Position numbers and translations under genes: made by a program
Source: Engelhardtia mirabilis
Lineage (GTDB): Bacteria > Planctomycetota > UBA1135 > GCA-002686595
Direction of reading: 5' to 3'
Length of the DNA stretch: 64,000 bases
NCBI RefSeq assembly: GCF_007748095.1
Contig: NZ_CP036287.1
Location: forward strand, 5,704,001-5,768,000
Shown here: positions 54,688 through 63,700 of the stretch, in pieces
Layout of the letters: each line of letters opens with the position of its first letter
Position numbering within the stretch: position 1 is the first letter of the stretch
The notes under the pieces: model-generated
Database searches by the model: none
What the model was told of the DNA's origin: nothing
Seen by the model: the letters and a program-made list of their open reading frames with translations, nothing else

Positions 54688-54954
54688 GTCGCGTTCGGCG
54701 AGGCCCCGTCGCTTCGGGAGAGTGACCCGAGACGAATGCGAGCGCAGCGGGGCCGCCTTCCAGACGGAGGCGGCGACACCGCTCCACTCGAGGTGCTGGC
54801 GCCGCGCGAGCATCGGCGGCCGCGACGACGGGTCGAGGTTCAAGATGCTAGCCTCTGGTCGTCGCTCGAAGTTCGATCGCCGTCGATCGCCCCACGCAGA
54901 GGCTGCCGGCTGCGAAGTCCTACCGGCAGTTGCCACATTAGGAAGAAGCCCGCG

Positions 54955-56335
54955 ATGAAGACCTATTCGACTACTGCGATCGCGCTGATTGCGACGATCG
55001 CCCCCATCGCTGCCCAGGACTTGGTGCTCTCCAGCGGTGAGATCAGCACTTCGATTCAAGTCGACTCGATCATGATCCCATTGGGTGCGGAAGTCGTGCT
55101 GTTGAAGGGAGCGAGTCTTCGAGCATCTGAGAGAATCACGATCGATGGTTACCTTCGTGGCACTTCGATCGCATCGAGTGCGCCGGACCTCGATCAGGTC
55201 CATCCGCGCGACGTCGAAACCGATGCTCCCGCCATAGAGCTGATCGCCGGAGAGTCGATCCAGATCGGACCAACTGGTAGGGTCGTCGGCGGAGTTGGCG
55301 CGTCACTCGACCAATGGGATTCGAGGAGCTTCGATAAGCTAATCGGCGGGCAAGGCGGCGACATCTTCCTTTCCGCGCCAGTCGTCTGGATCGACGGAGC
55401 CGTCGAAGGTGGGCAAGGTGGCGATGGCGCTCGAGGAGGATCCGGCGGTTCGGGCGGGTCCATCTGGCTCGAAGGTGAAGGACTGAAGACAGGCCTCGGC
55501 ACCGCGAATGCGGGGCTAATCGGCGGGCCCGGCGGCCAGGGCGGTCTGGGCAGACAATTCGGCGATGGTCGGCCTCGAGACCGTCCCCGCACTCTCACCC
55601 GGCGAGGGCGGTCGTGGTGGCGATGTACTCCTGCTCGAACATCCGTCGCTTGAAGTCGGTGGCCAATCGGCCAAGCTGATGGGCGGATCGGCGGCGACCT
55701 GGCCGACCTACTCTCTGCCCCGCACTGCTCCTGAGCAATGCGGCGAGACGGGAGCCCTGGGGCCAGACGGAGGAGACGCGACCGGAGGCCCTGGCGGAAC
55801 GGGTGCCGACGGCCTGGGGGGGTCCTCCTCGAGTCCGAACGGCCAACCGGGGGCAAATGGCGGCGGAGGGGGGAACGTGTTTGCACCTTCAGGCCGGGGA
55901 GGTGGGCCTGGCGAGACTTGCTGCAGTCCGCCTGCACCGGGTGGGACGGGAGGTAACGGCGGAGACGGTGGACTTGGTGCCGGCGGCAACGGGGGCAAAG
56001 GCGGAGACGGCGGATCGGCCTACAAGGACCCCCAGACGCTCCAGTTTCTCGGGCAAGGCGGGAACGGTGGCGACGGAGGAATCGGTGGCAACGGAACGGG
56101 AGGCAATGGTGGCGACGGTGGCGCGGGCGGGGGCGGTAGCACGCCGGGCGGAGGGGGGACAGGTGGTGATCCAGCAGTGGGCGCCGGTGGCGCCGGCGGA
56201 GCGGGCGGCTCCAAGGGCGCCGGGATTCAGCACCCGGGCTCCCCGATCGACGGCTCCGGAGGAGCGTCCGGTGGCGAGACGAGCGGCACAGGTGGACTCG
56301 ATGGGCCGATCGGCGCTCAGTGCTCCGAGATTTGA
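54955..56335 (+). pseudogene. Frameshifted glycine-rich exported protein
   Basis: The first frame (ATG 54955) encodes a signal peptide (about 1-20), a beta-helix-like domain of about 160 residues ('GASLRASERITIDGYLRG'), and then Gly-rich repeats up to about 55555. It then runs into a Gly-free, Arg-rich tail with a stop at 55651-55653. The Gly-rich reading continues in the +1 frame from about 55565 to 56335, with many GGNGGDGG units. One intact protein of about 460 residues, like PE_PGRS-type Gly-rich surface proteins, is implied. The break could be a mutation, a sequencing error or a programmed shift. Base composition is less GC-rich than the neighbours. Confidence 0.7.
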
Positions 56336-56350
56336 TTTCGCTCCGACCAC

Positions 56351-57415
56351 ATGGTGAGCCACGAGCAACTCGAGTCAGGGCTCGGCGGAGAGCGCAGGCG
56401 ATACGGAAGCCATCAAGGGTTGGCGTGCCGCCCAGGTTGGCTCATCGATCGGTCATCGCCAGCCCGCGCAGTCGCACTCGCCATGGCATTCGTCATGGCA
56501 TTCGTCATGGCATTCGTCATGGCATTCGTCACGGCGAGTTGTACTACTCCCGCCGACCCGAATTGGATCGGCGACGTCTCCTCGACCGACGGAACGAACC
56601 CCACTTCGTCGGAGAACCTGTTCGACACACGCGCTTCGACCCTCGAAGAGCTCGATCCCATTGATCTCGGGTGGTTCATGCCAGCGAGGAGTTTGACTCT
56701 ACCGAGTGGCCGATACCAGGCCGAGGGGATCTTCGTCGGCGAGGCGACGAGCTTGCGGGTGGAAGCTCCCTCGGAGTTTCACGTCCTCGGACCGGTGGAG
56801 ATCGCGGGACAGATTCTCGTTTTCGAGGGCTCCCGGCCGCGAGAGTCATCGGGTCCGTCCTTCGTCAGCATCCGATCGACGAGCACGATCCGTATCGACG
56901 GGCTCATCGAATGCGAAGACCTGCCGGCCTCAGCGCAACATTGCTCGGAGCCCGACCACCATTGCCGGGTGCCGGGGCGTCCGGGGATCGACCTGCTCCT
57001 CGAAGCGGATCTGACGGTCGTGATCGGTTCGGCCGAGGCGGGTCCGGGTGGCGACGGGCTTTTTGGCGGACGAGGGGGTGCCGGAGGGAGCCTTTACATC
57101 TATGGGCCTTGTGTCACCCTCCCGGGCACCGAGCCGAGCCTGCGAGGCGGAAGAGGCGGTAGGGGTGGCGTTGGATCGAGAGAGAGCCGACTCGGAGGGG
57201 TGTTGATCCCCGGAATCCCGGGCGGAGAAGGCGGCGACGGCGGTGATGTCAGCAGCAGGGCGTCCAGTTCCTGGCAGTCTCGGTGGTTCGTCGCCAAGGA
57301 GGAAGACGGGACTCTTGGGCTCCGTGAACTCGACTCCATACGCCCTTTCACCGGGATGGAGGCGATCGCGCCGAGCAGTTTCGTCGTATTCAGGGACTGG
57401 CCGGATCGGCCCTAG
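56351..57415 (+). CDS. Lipoprotein with repeat-expanded signal peptide and Gly-rich segments
   Basis: This protein (354 residues from ATG 56351) has four MAFV units (56483-56530) forming the hydrophobic core of a signal peptide that ends in a lipobox-like VTASC. The start may lie further in, for example a TTG near 56419. The mature part has beta-strand segments like the gene upstream ('LTLPSGRYQAEGIFVGEAT'), four or five Cys in 'ECEDLPASAQHCSEPDHHC', and Gly-rich patches (GGRGGAGGS, GGRGGRGG). It is probably a relative of the neighbouring glycine-rich protein, and both sit between the clpC repeats. Function is unknown. Confidence 0.7.
   Translation: MVSHEQLESGLGGERRRYGSHQGLACRPGWLIDRSSPARAVALAMAFVMAFVMAFVMAFVTASCTTPADPNWIGDVSSTDGTNPTSSENLFDTRASTLEELDPIDLGWFMPARSLTLPSGRYQAEGIFVGEATSLRVEAPSEFHVLGPVEIAGQILVFEGSRPRESSGPSFVSIRSTSTIRIDGLIECEDLPASAQHCSEPDHHCRVPGRPGIDLLLEADLTVVIGSAEAGPGGDGLFGGRGGAGGSLYIYGPCVTLPGTEPSLRGGRGGRGGVGSRESRLGGVLIPGIPGGEGGDGGDVSSRASSSWQSRWFVAKEEDGTLGLRELDSIRPFTGMEAIAPSSFVVFRDWPDRP
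56483..56530 (+). repeat. 12-bp tandem repeat in the signal peptide, four copies
   Basis: ATGGCATTCGTC is repeated four times without any change, encoding MAFV units. Each unit also supplies an in-frame ATG, so copy number sets the length of the hydrophobic core and the number of possible starts. Confidence 0.95.
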
Positions 57416-57537
57416 ACGACCCGGCCCGGAGGCCCGCCGTCATTCGAATGCTCGCAGGACTGAGCACCCGTCGAGGTCGTCGCCAGTGCCATGACCGCTC
57501 TCGCCCGTTCGGGTCTCCACGGCGATGCGACCGACCA

Positions 57538-57892
57538 CAACCCGCTGACCAAGGACGACATCAAGCGCATCGTCCACCTGCAGCTGGCCGAGGTGCTCGC
57601 CCGCGTCGCGGAGCAGGGCCTCAACCTGGACGTGGACGACCAGGCCCTCGAGTTCCTGATCGAGCACGGCTTCCACGAGGACTACGGCGCGCGCCCGATG
57701 CGTCGGGCGATCGAGCGCTACATCGAGGACCCGATGGCCGAGAAGCTGCTGCGCGGCCAGTTCGACATGGAGCGCCCGGTGGCCGTGTCGGTCGAGGGCG
57801 AGGTCGCCGAGGCGGAAGCCCTGTCCTTCGACCAGGCCGAGGAGCCCACCCCGCCGGAGCCCGTCGAGGCCGCGGTGGACTCGGGGGAGTAA
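57538..57892 (+). pseudogene. Duplicate of the clpC 3' end
   Basis: These 355 bases match 54207-54561 at 339 positions with no gaps and encode the last 118 residues of ClpC with five changes. An in-frame ATG at 57491 precedes the match with about 16 unrelated residues. About 11 of the 16 differences are silent (one is TGA to TAA), so the copy diverged under protein-level constraint. It lacks both ATPase domains and cannot work as ClpC. It is followed by a copy of the clpC terminator. Confidence 0.9.
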
Positions 57893-57915
57893 CCCCGCCG
57901 GCCACCTGAGCGAAA

Positions 57916-57954
57916 GACCGGGGCCGCTCCGCCGAAGGCGGGGCGGCCCCGGTC
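57916..57954 (+). terminator. clpC terminator hairpin, copy 2
   Basis: The same 18-bp stem as at 54595-54633 (57916-57933 with 57937-57954) has loop GAA in place of ACA. It belongs to the duplicated clpC 3' end. Confidence 0.85.
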
Positions 57955-58042
57955 GCGTTCGGGGAGGCCGCGACGCGGCCGGCGAGGCCCGGCCTCGGCT
58001 CCGCAGCTCGCCGCGCGGCCGGCCCGGCGCGCCGCGAGCCGG

Positions 58043-59692
58043 TCAGGGGTTCAGCTGCAGCGCCAGCGCGTTGCTGACGAAGGTCGCCTGCGCGGTCAGG
58101 GGATCGATCGCGACGAACGCGTGGTGCAGGGTCAAGCCGGCCAGCGAGGCGGGCGCGTTCGGAGGGATCACGACCGCGGCGTCGGCAGTTCCGCCGGCGT
58201 CGAGGACCCCGAGCGGGTTGACGATCGGCGCCGCGGCGGGGCTGGTCAGCGTCAGCAGCAGGTAGGCGTCGACGACCAGCGGCAGCTCGAGGCCACCGGC
58301 GATCGGGGTGGCCGGCGCCGTGCCGGAGAGGCTGCCGAGCACCAGGTGGAGGTCGCCCGCGCGGGCGTAGCCGGCGTCGAGTTCGAGGGCCTGGGTGCCG
58401 CCGGCGGCCAGCGACAGGGCCTCGACGTCGCCGCTCAAGGGCTCGAGGTCGAACTCGTACACGCGGCCGACCCAGCCCATGGTGGGTAGCAGGTCCGTGC
58501 CGTAGGCACCGACCACGACGCGGTCCCCGGCGAAGGCGACCGCCTGCCCGAACCGATCACCGGTGGTGAGGCCGGCCGCTTCGAACCGATGGGCGACCTG
58601 CCAGTCACCGGCTCCATCGCGCGTGTAGAGGTAGACCGCCCCGGCCATGAAGACGCCCGAGGCCGAGTCGGCCTGGCTGGCCCCGACCAACAACTGGCCC
58701 GGACGGTGCTCGAGCGAGCCGCCGAAGTCGGTGAACTGGTTGTCGCCGTCGGGGTAGGCGAGGAGCTGGTCTGTGACCCAGGTGCCGTCCGGCTGCTGCT
58801 CCCAGAAGGCGATCGTCCCGCCGTCGCCGGGTGCCGAGATGGCGACCCAGTCGTCGTCCATCGCGAACGCCGCGCCCACGAAGTCGTCTGCAGTCCCCGC
58901 CGGAGGGACGAAGATGTGCTCGAGCGTCCAGGAAGGGGCCGCGCCGCCCGCGCCCGGCTGCAGCTCGTAGAGGTAGGCGCGTCCGGCCGCGAGGAAGCCG
59001 GCCGGGCTGCCATCGGCCGCCCCGACCATCAGCCGGTCGCCATCGAGGGCGAGGTCGGCACCGAAGTTCCAGGTGAAGGTCGAGATACCGCCGAGGGTCG
59101 CCGTCTCGCTCCAGTTCCCGCCCGCGTCGCGCTCGAAGACGTAGACCTTCCCGTAGTAATCGGGGAAGTCGATGTACCAGCGAGGGGTGCCGACCACGAC
59201 CCGGTCCCCGTCGAGGGCGATCGCCTGTCCGAAGAAGGCCCCGGCCTTGGCGTCGGAGGCCCGCAGCTTCGCCTCCTGGGTCCAGGTCCCATCGACGCCG
59301 CGCCGGAACAGGTAGACCGCGCCCTGCTCGGGCCCCACCACGCCGTCGTCGTAGGGGGCGCTGACCGCGAGCAGGTCCCCCGACAGCGCCAGCACGTCGC
59401 CGAAGTTCTGCTCGGGCTCGGGGTCGTCCGGCACGAGCTCCGCCGTCAGGGCCCAGTCGCCGTCGGCGCCCCGCTCGTAGATCCACACGCGCCCCGCGGA
59501 CGACCCGGGAGCGTCCTCCGGCTGGGCGACGGCCATCAGCTCGCCCTCGACCACCAGGTCGACGCCGAAATGGGCGCCGCCGCTCGGCACGGGCGACTCG
59601 ATCGGCGTGCGTTCGACGATCGGACCGATCTGCTGCGGGACGGTGAGCGAAGCCAGGGGAGCGAGAAGGAGCGAGCAGAGCGTCAGGGACAT
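58043..59692 (-). CDS. Exported FG-GAP-repeat protein with shared C-terminal domain
   Basis: The 549-residue protein has a signal peptide (1-20) and about seven repeats of the type 'FGxAVAFxGDRVVVGAYG ... GRVYEFD'. This is the FG-GAP_2 pattern of a beta-propeller with integrin-alpha resemblance. The final 120 residues are the shared C-terminal domain ('GDLHLVLGSLSGTAPATP ... HHAFVAID ... SNALALQ'). Extracellular localisation is likely. ATG 59692 gives a normal signal peptide; a GTG five codons upstream is possible. It is convergent with the clpC duplicate. Confidence 0.85.
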   Translation of the reverse strand: MSLTLCSLLLAPLASLTVPQQIGPIVERTPIESPVPSGGAHFGVDLVVEGELMAVAQPEDAPGSSAGRVWIYERGADGDWALTAELVPDDPEPEQNFGDVLALSGDLLAVSAPYDDGVVGPEQGAVYLFRRGVDGTWTQEAKLRASDAKAGAFFGQAIALDGDRVVVGTPRWYIDFPDYYGKVYVFERDAGGNWSETATLGGISTFTWNFGADLALDGDRLMVGAADGSPAGFLAAGRAYLYELQPGAGGAAPSWTLEHIFVPPAGTADDFVGAAFAMDDDWVAISAPGDGGTIAFWEQQPDGTWVTDQLLAYPDGDNQFTDFGGSLEHRPGQLLVGASQADSASGVFMAGAVYLYTRDGAGDWQVAHRFEAAGLTTGDRFGQAVAFAGDRVVVGAYGTDLLPTMGWVGRVYEFDLEPLSGDVEALSLAAGGTQALELDAGYARAGDLHLVLGSLSGTAPATPIAGGLELPLVVDAYLLLTLTSPAAAPIVNPLGVLDAGGTADAAVVIPPNAPASLAGLTLHHAFVAIDPLTAQATFVSNALALQLNP

Positions 59693-60095
59693 GGGTGGAG
59701 GATTCACGAGGAGACAATGGGAGTTCCCAGGCCGGCCCGGTGGGCCGACCGGGTGGCGCCGAGCCGGGCGGGAGCCGCGGCGCCCACCCGCGGAGGCTGG
59801 TCGCCGCGACCGCCTGCGTTACGGGGTGGTTGGCGCAACGCCGCGATCGAGCTCGGGGCGAGTGGCGGCGGATTCGCATTCTGTGGCGCAGGCTCCTAGC
59901 ACGGTCGATTGGATCGCGAGTTGCCTGGACCCGAGCACTGGCGCGGGCCCCGGAACCCCACCACGGGCCGCCGGTTGAACGACCCGCGGACGGGGGTGCC
60001 CCTGTTGCGACTCCGAAGGGCCCCGATGCCCCGCCCTCGATCAGCGATCGACCCGCCAACGCCCCCTCAGTCCTGCCCAGAACCGGAGATCTGCC
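59693..60095. other. Divergent gene-free region containing dispersed repeat copy B
   Basis: These 403 bases lie between the divergent FG-GAP and HEAT-like genes. They contain the 86-bp repeat (59814-59899). No gene is supported. Confidence 0.5.
59814..59899. repeat. 86-bp dispersed repeat, copy B
   Basis: This matches 39610-39695 at 81 of 86 positions, in the same orientation relative to the downstream plus-strand gene (60096). Confidence 0.93.
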
Positions 60096-60848
60096 GTGCT
60101 CACCGCCCTGACCCTCGCCCTCCTCGTCTCGCTCGCGCCCGCCCAGGAGGAAACTCCGCCCCCGACGCCCGAACAGGTCGAGCTCGCCGTGTCCGCCATC
60201 GAGTCGGGCCTCGAGGAGCACGACCTCGAGGCCACCCTCGCGGCGATCGAGGCGGCGAAGACCGTGCCCCACGAGGACGTGACCGAAGCCCTCGGCGAGG
60301 CCGCGCGGACGCCCGAGCTCGAGATCGGCGTGGCGGCCCTCGACGCCCTCGGGCGCATCGAGCACGACTCGGCCGTGGCGGAGCTCAAGAAAGTCCGCAA
60401 GAAGGCCAAGAAGCTGCTCGACGAAGAGGCCTGGGCCATCGAGCTGTGGCGCGCCATGGGCCGCCGCGGCGACGCGGAGCTGATCGACGAGCTGGCCGAC
60501 GGCTCGGTCACCGCCCAGCACTTCAAGGTCGACCGCGCCCGCATCCTGGCCCTGGGCAAGATCCGCTCGCCCAAGTCGGTCGAGGCGCTGATGGACCTGA
60601 TGAAGCGCATCGCGATCAAGGAGGTGAACGGCTTCATGGATCCCTTCCGGGCCTCCCTGGGCGCCCTCACCGGACAGGACGCGGGACACAACCGGCCCCT
60701 GTGGCAGGCCTGGTGGAACGACAACAAGCGCAGCCTCGCCCTGCCCGAGGAGGAGGCCGTGATCGAGAACAAGAAGATCCGCGTGGTCTGGGAGGGCTTC
60801 TGGAAGGACCGCAAGCAGAAGGACGACGAGGGCGACGGCGGTCGCTGA
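60096..60848 (+). CDS. Exported helical (HEAT-like) protein
   Basis: The 250-residue protein has a short signal peptide (1-16) and helical pairs resembling HEAT repeats ('LEIGVAALDALGRIEHDSAV', 'RILALGKIRSPKSVEALMDL'). A Trp-rich C-terminal segment ends in a very charged tail (Lys/Asp/Glu). A protein-binding role outside the cytoplasm is likely. The start is GTG 60096 with GGAG 8 bases upstream. It stands alone; the dispersed repeat lies 200 bases upstream. Confidence 0.78.
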   Translation: MLTALTLALLVSLAPAQEETPPPTPEQVELAVSAIESGLEEHDLEATLAAIEAAKTVPHEDVTEALGEAARTPELEIGVAALDALGRIEHDSAVAELKKVRKKAKKLLDEEAWAIELWRAMGRRGDAELIDELADGSVTAQHFKVDRARILALGKIRSPKSVEALMDLMKRIAIKEVNGFMDPFRASLGALTGQDAGHNRPLWQAWWNDNKRSLALPEEEAVIENKKIRVVWEGFWKDRKQKDDEGDGGR

Positions 60849-61200
60849 TGTCCGTGCATCGCCGATGCGCGGTGACGGTTCCGCGATGGCGGGTCAGCGG
60901 GCGCGTCCGGTCGAACAAGATGCCCGCGGCCAGCCTGGGACCGCACCTCTCAAGCGGTGGCTCTGGGTCGGGTCCGGACCCGGTCGGCGCCAGCTTGTAG
61001 CTCCGCCGATCACGGTCGCCCCTGCGGGCAGACGCTCCGTCCTGCGACCGTCATCGGCGTGAGACCGCGGCCTGGCGATCGGGTGGAGCCGGCGCTGGGG
61101 CACTCTCGAGCTGCTCGAAACCCTGGGTCAACGTCGCGCTCGAGAAGCGGCTCGAACCGGGCACCGCGGGTATCCTGCTTCGCTCGCGGAGCGGCCCACC
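60849..61200. other. Gene-free region before the sulfatase-like gene
   Basis: No gene is supported in these 352 bases. A 14-bp palindrome CGGGTCCGGACCCG (60969-60982) is present, and TATCCT at 61171-61176 is a likely -10 element. Confidence 0.4.
61171..61176 (+). promoter_or_regulatory. Putative -10 element (TATCCT)
   Basis: TATCCT lies 25 bases upstream of the TTG start at 61201. Confidence 0.45.
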
Positions 61201-62511
61201 TTGAGCAACCCGATCCAAAGCCCCCGACGCGCGCCCTTGGCCCTCGGCCTGGTCGCCTTGATCTGGACCGCCGGCTGCGGACGCGGGGTCCCCGCGGGCC
61301 CCAACGTCCTGCTGATCACGGTCGACACCCTGCGTGCCGACTACCTGGAGCCCTACGGCAGTGCCCCGCCCAGCTCGCCGGCCCTGGCCGAGTTCGCGGC
61401 CGGGGCGACGGTGTTCGACGAGGCCTGGTCCACCTGTTCCTGGACCCTGCCCTCCCTGGCCTCGCTCCACACCGGGCTGCACAGCTCGGCCCACGGCTGC
61501 TGGCAGTTCGACTCGCGCCTTGACTGGCGCGCGGACACCCTGGCCGAGCGCTTCGCCGCCGGCGGCTGGGACACCGCGGGGATCGTCAACCACGTGTTCC
61601 TGGGTCGCAAGCACGGCCTCAACCAGGGCTTCGTCAACTACGACGACGAGCTGGTCAAGGACTTCGGGCCCTCGCACCAGGCGGTGACCTCCGAGACGGT
61701 CAGCGACCGCGGGGTGGAGTTCATCGAGGCCAAGGCGACAGCCGACGACGGGCGCCCGTGGTTCCTGTGGCTGCACTACTTCGACCCCCACGCGGCTTTC
61801 AAGTTCCACCCGGCCCAGTCGCCGGCGTTCGGCACGGAGGAAGACCAAGACCTCTACCGCGGCGAGATCGCGTTCACGGACTTCCACATCGGTCGCGTGC
61901 TCGACGCCCTGGCGGAGCAGGGTCTCGACTCCGACACGGTGGTGGTCGTGATCGCCGACCACGGTGAGGAATGGAACGAGCACGGCCGCCGGGGCCACGG
62001 GCACAACCTGCACCGGGAGACCCTGCGGGTGCCGCTGATCGTGCGCGTACCCGGGGCCGAGCCGCGACGGGTCGCCACGCGCGTGTCGAACGTGGACGTG
62101 GCTCCGACCCTGCTCGAGCTGGCGGGCCTCGAGGACCTGCCCGGTGGTAGCGGGCGCAGCTTGGTGCCCCTGCTCGAGGGCGAGGCGCTGGAGGACGTGC
62201 CCGCCCTGGCCGAGCTCGGCCGGCGCGGACCGGAGCGCCAGACGAGCCTGGGCAGCGGGCAATGGAAGCTGATCCTGCACGAGCCCGAGGGGCGTGCGGA
62301 GCTCTACGACGTGCAGGCCGATCCGGACGAGAGCCGCGACCTCGCCGCCGAACGACCGCGCATCGTCGAACAACTCACGGCCGAGCTGCGCGCACGCCGC
62401 GAGGCCGCCATCGTCTCCGCGCCGCTGGACCTCGAGGCATCAGAGTCGGTCCAGTTGGGCGGCGCCGAACGCGCCGGCCTGGAGGCCCTCGGCTACGTGG
62501 AGGGCGAGTGA
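61201..62511 (+). CDS. Sulfatase-like (alkaline phosphatase superfamily) lipoprotein
   Basis: The 436-residue product has a lipoprotein signal peptide (lipobox WTAGC, Cys26) and a sulfatase-like domain. 'NVLLITVDTLRADYLEPYG' supplies the metal-binding Asp pair, 'CSWTLPSLASLHTG' the nucleophile region, and 'VVVVIADHGEEWNEHG' and 'HGHNLHRETLRVPLIV' the other metal ligands. In place of the Cys/Ser-x-Pro-Ser-Arg of formylglycine sulfatases it has TLPSL, so the nucleophile is probably Thr. A phosphodiesterase or transferase is as likely as a sulfatase. The start is TTG 61201. It overlaps the following YwqK-like gene by one base. Confidence 0.87.
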   Translation: MSNPIQSPRRAPLALGLVALIWTAGCGRGVPAGPNVLLITVDTLRADYLEPYGSAPPSSPALAEFAAGATVFDEAWSTCSWTLPSLASLHTGLHSSAHGCWQFDSRLDWRADTLAERFAAGGWDTAGIVNHVFLGRKHGLNQGFVNYDDELVKDFGPSHQAVTSETVSDRGVEFIEAKATADDGRPWFLWLHYFDPHAAFKFHPAQSPAFGTEEDQDLYRGEIAFTDFHIGRVLDALAEQGLDSDTVVVVIADHGEEWNEHGRRGHGHNLHRETLRVPLIVRVPGAEPRRVATRVSNVDVAPTLLELAGLEDLPGGSGRSLVPLLEGEALEDVPALAELGRRGPERQTSLGSGQWKLILHEPEGRAELYDVQADPDESRDLAAERPRIVEQLTAELRARREAAIVSAPLDLEASESVQLGGAERAGLEALGYVEGE

Positions 62512-63158
62512 TGGCCCGCGCAGGCCTGGCCGCCGCGTTGTTGCTGCTCTGCGCCTGCAGCGACGGCACGCGCGTCGTCGAGTACCCCAACGGCCAGGTC
62601 TGGTCCGAGGCCAAGCTCGTCCACGGCCTCCAACAGGGTGCCTGGCGCACCTATTGGCCCGACGGTACCCCCAAGTCCCTCGAGACGTGGAAGGACGGTG
62701 TTCTCGACGGCGACTACCGCGCCTGGTGGAGCGACGGCGCCCCGCGCGTCGAGGGCACCTACACCCAGGGCCGCATGGACGAGCAGTGGCGCAGCTGGTT
62801 CGAGAACGGCCAGATCGAGTCCGAGGAGTTCTGGCTCGACGGCCGCCGCGAAGGCACCTCCACCATGTGGTTCGAGAACGGCCAGGTCAGCTCGATCACC
62901 GACTACGCGAACGGCCAGGCCCACGGCGACATGCTGACGTTCTACGTGGACGGCCGCCCCGAGAGCGAAGGCACCATGGCTGGCGGCGAGCTCGACGGCC
63001 CCTGGCGCCGCTGGAGCGAGGGCGGCGAGCTGCGCTTCGACGGCAAGTACGAGGACGGCAAGCTCCACGGCTACTGCCGTTTCTGGAGCGACGACGGCGA
63101 GTTGGACGAGGCCCGCACGGGCAACTACGTCCACGGGCGCCGCGCGGGCCGGCGCTGA
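62511..63158 (+). CDS. YwqK/MORN-like repeat lipoprotein
   Basis: The 215-residue protein has a lipoprotein signal peptide (lipobox LCAC, Cys16) followed by about eight beta-hairpin repeats of the form 'YPNGQVWSEAKLVHGLQQGA' and 'WFENGQIESEEFWLDGRREG'. This matches the YwqK-family antitoxin repeat, related to MORN repeats. The 'antitoxin' name comes from other proteins with this repeat; no toxin gene is adjacent. The start ATG overlaps the sulfatase-like stop (TGATG, 62509-62513), so the two lipoproteins are translated together and may form one complex. Confidence 0.85.
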   Translation: MARAGLAAALLLLCACSDGTRVVEYPNGQVWSEAKLVHGLQQGAWRTYWPDGTPKSLETWKDGVLDGDYRAWWSDGAPRVEGTYTQGRMDEQWRSWFENGQIESEEFWLDGRREGTSTMWFENGQVSSITDYANGQAHGDMLTFYVDGRPESEGTMAGGELDGPWRRWSEGGELRFDGKYEDGKLHGYCRFWSDDGELDEARTGNYVHGRRAGRR

Positions 63159-63700
63159 CGTGGCAGTCGCCCGCTGCGACGGGGTCCGTGCAGTCCGTCA
63201 GGAGCAGCCGAGGCCGTCCGTGACTCGCTGTTGGAACCCGCGCCGACTTCGCCCTTCGGGGACCTGAGTCGGGGGCTGCCTCAGTCCTTCATGACCCGCA
63301 GGCCCGTCCGCGCAGCAGCATCGATCCTGCGGCTCGACGAGGATCGCACCGAGAGATCTGTTCACGTTCGCCTGCGGTCCATGTCACCCGTGTAGGGCTC
63401 TCGTGCATCTCTAGTCTCCTGGATCAGAAACTCGGCGTCACTTCCAGGAGGTCCGATCGATGCTGGCTAGGCGCGCCGACGACGCGTATCCGCTGCGATA
63501 CTCGGAGGAGGCGCTGGCGACACCAGCGGCGATCGGAGCCCGGGAAGTAACGCCGAATTTCTGATCCAGGACACGAGGCGAATGGGAGCCCAGCGCCTTC
63601 TGCGCCGGGCTCCCACTCGCTCAAGCGGCGGTTTCGTGCCTGGCGCGGCACGAACGGAAACGACTCCGCGTGAACCGCTTGGCAACGGAGCCGCGCGCGT
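63159..63700. other. Gene-free region between convergent genes
   Basis: These 542 bases contain one terminator-like hairpin (63583-63615) and no supported gene. Short open frames there have no coding texture. Confidence 0.45.
63583..63615 (-). terminator. Terminator-like hairpin
   Basis: A 14-bp stem with one G-T wobble (63583-63596 with 63602-63615) and a 5-base loop lies about 85 bases past the stop of the minus-strand partial gene. Confidence 0.65.

Larger units (their letters stand above)
54562..54954. other. Junction region between clpC and the glycine-rich island
   Basis: These 393 bases carry the clpC terminator (54595-54633), a 19-bp tandem repeat (54631-54687), and further sequence with no gene. 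A TAGCCT (54849-54854) may be a -10 element for the glycine-rich gene at 54955. GC content visibly falls from here to about 57530. Confidence 0.5.

Noticed and set aside
54562..57537. Prophage or insertion sequence explaining the clpC duplication
   Set aside because: No integrase, transposase, terminal inverted repeats or phage genes could be recognised in the interval.
57491..57892. Independent small gene encoding a ClpC-like C-terminal domain
   Set aside because: The match begins abruptly after 16 unrelated residues and includes the clpC terminator, so a duplicated fragment is the simpler reading.
62511..63158. Toxin-antitoxin system based on the YwqK name
   Set aside because: The protein is an exported lipoprotein in an operon with a sulfatase-like enzyme, and no toxin gene is present.
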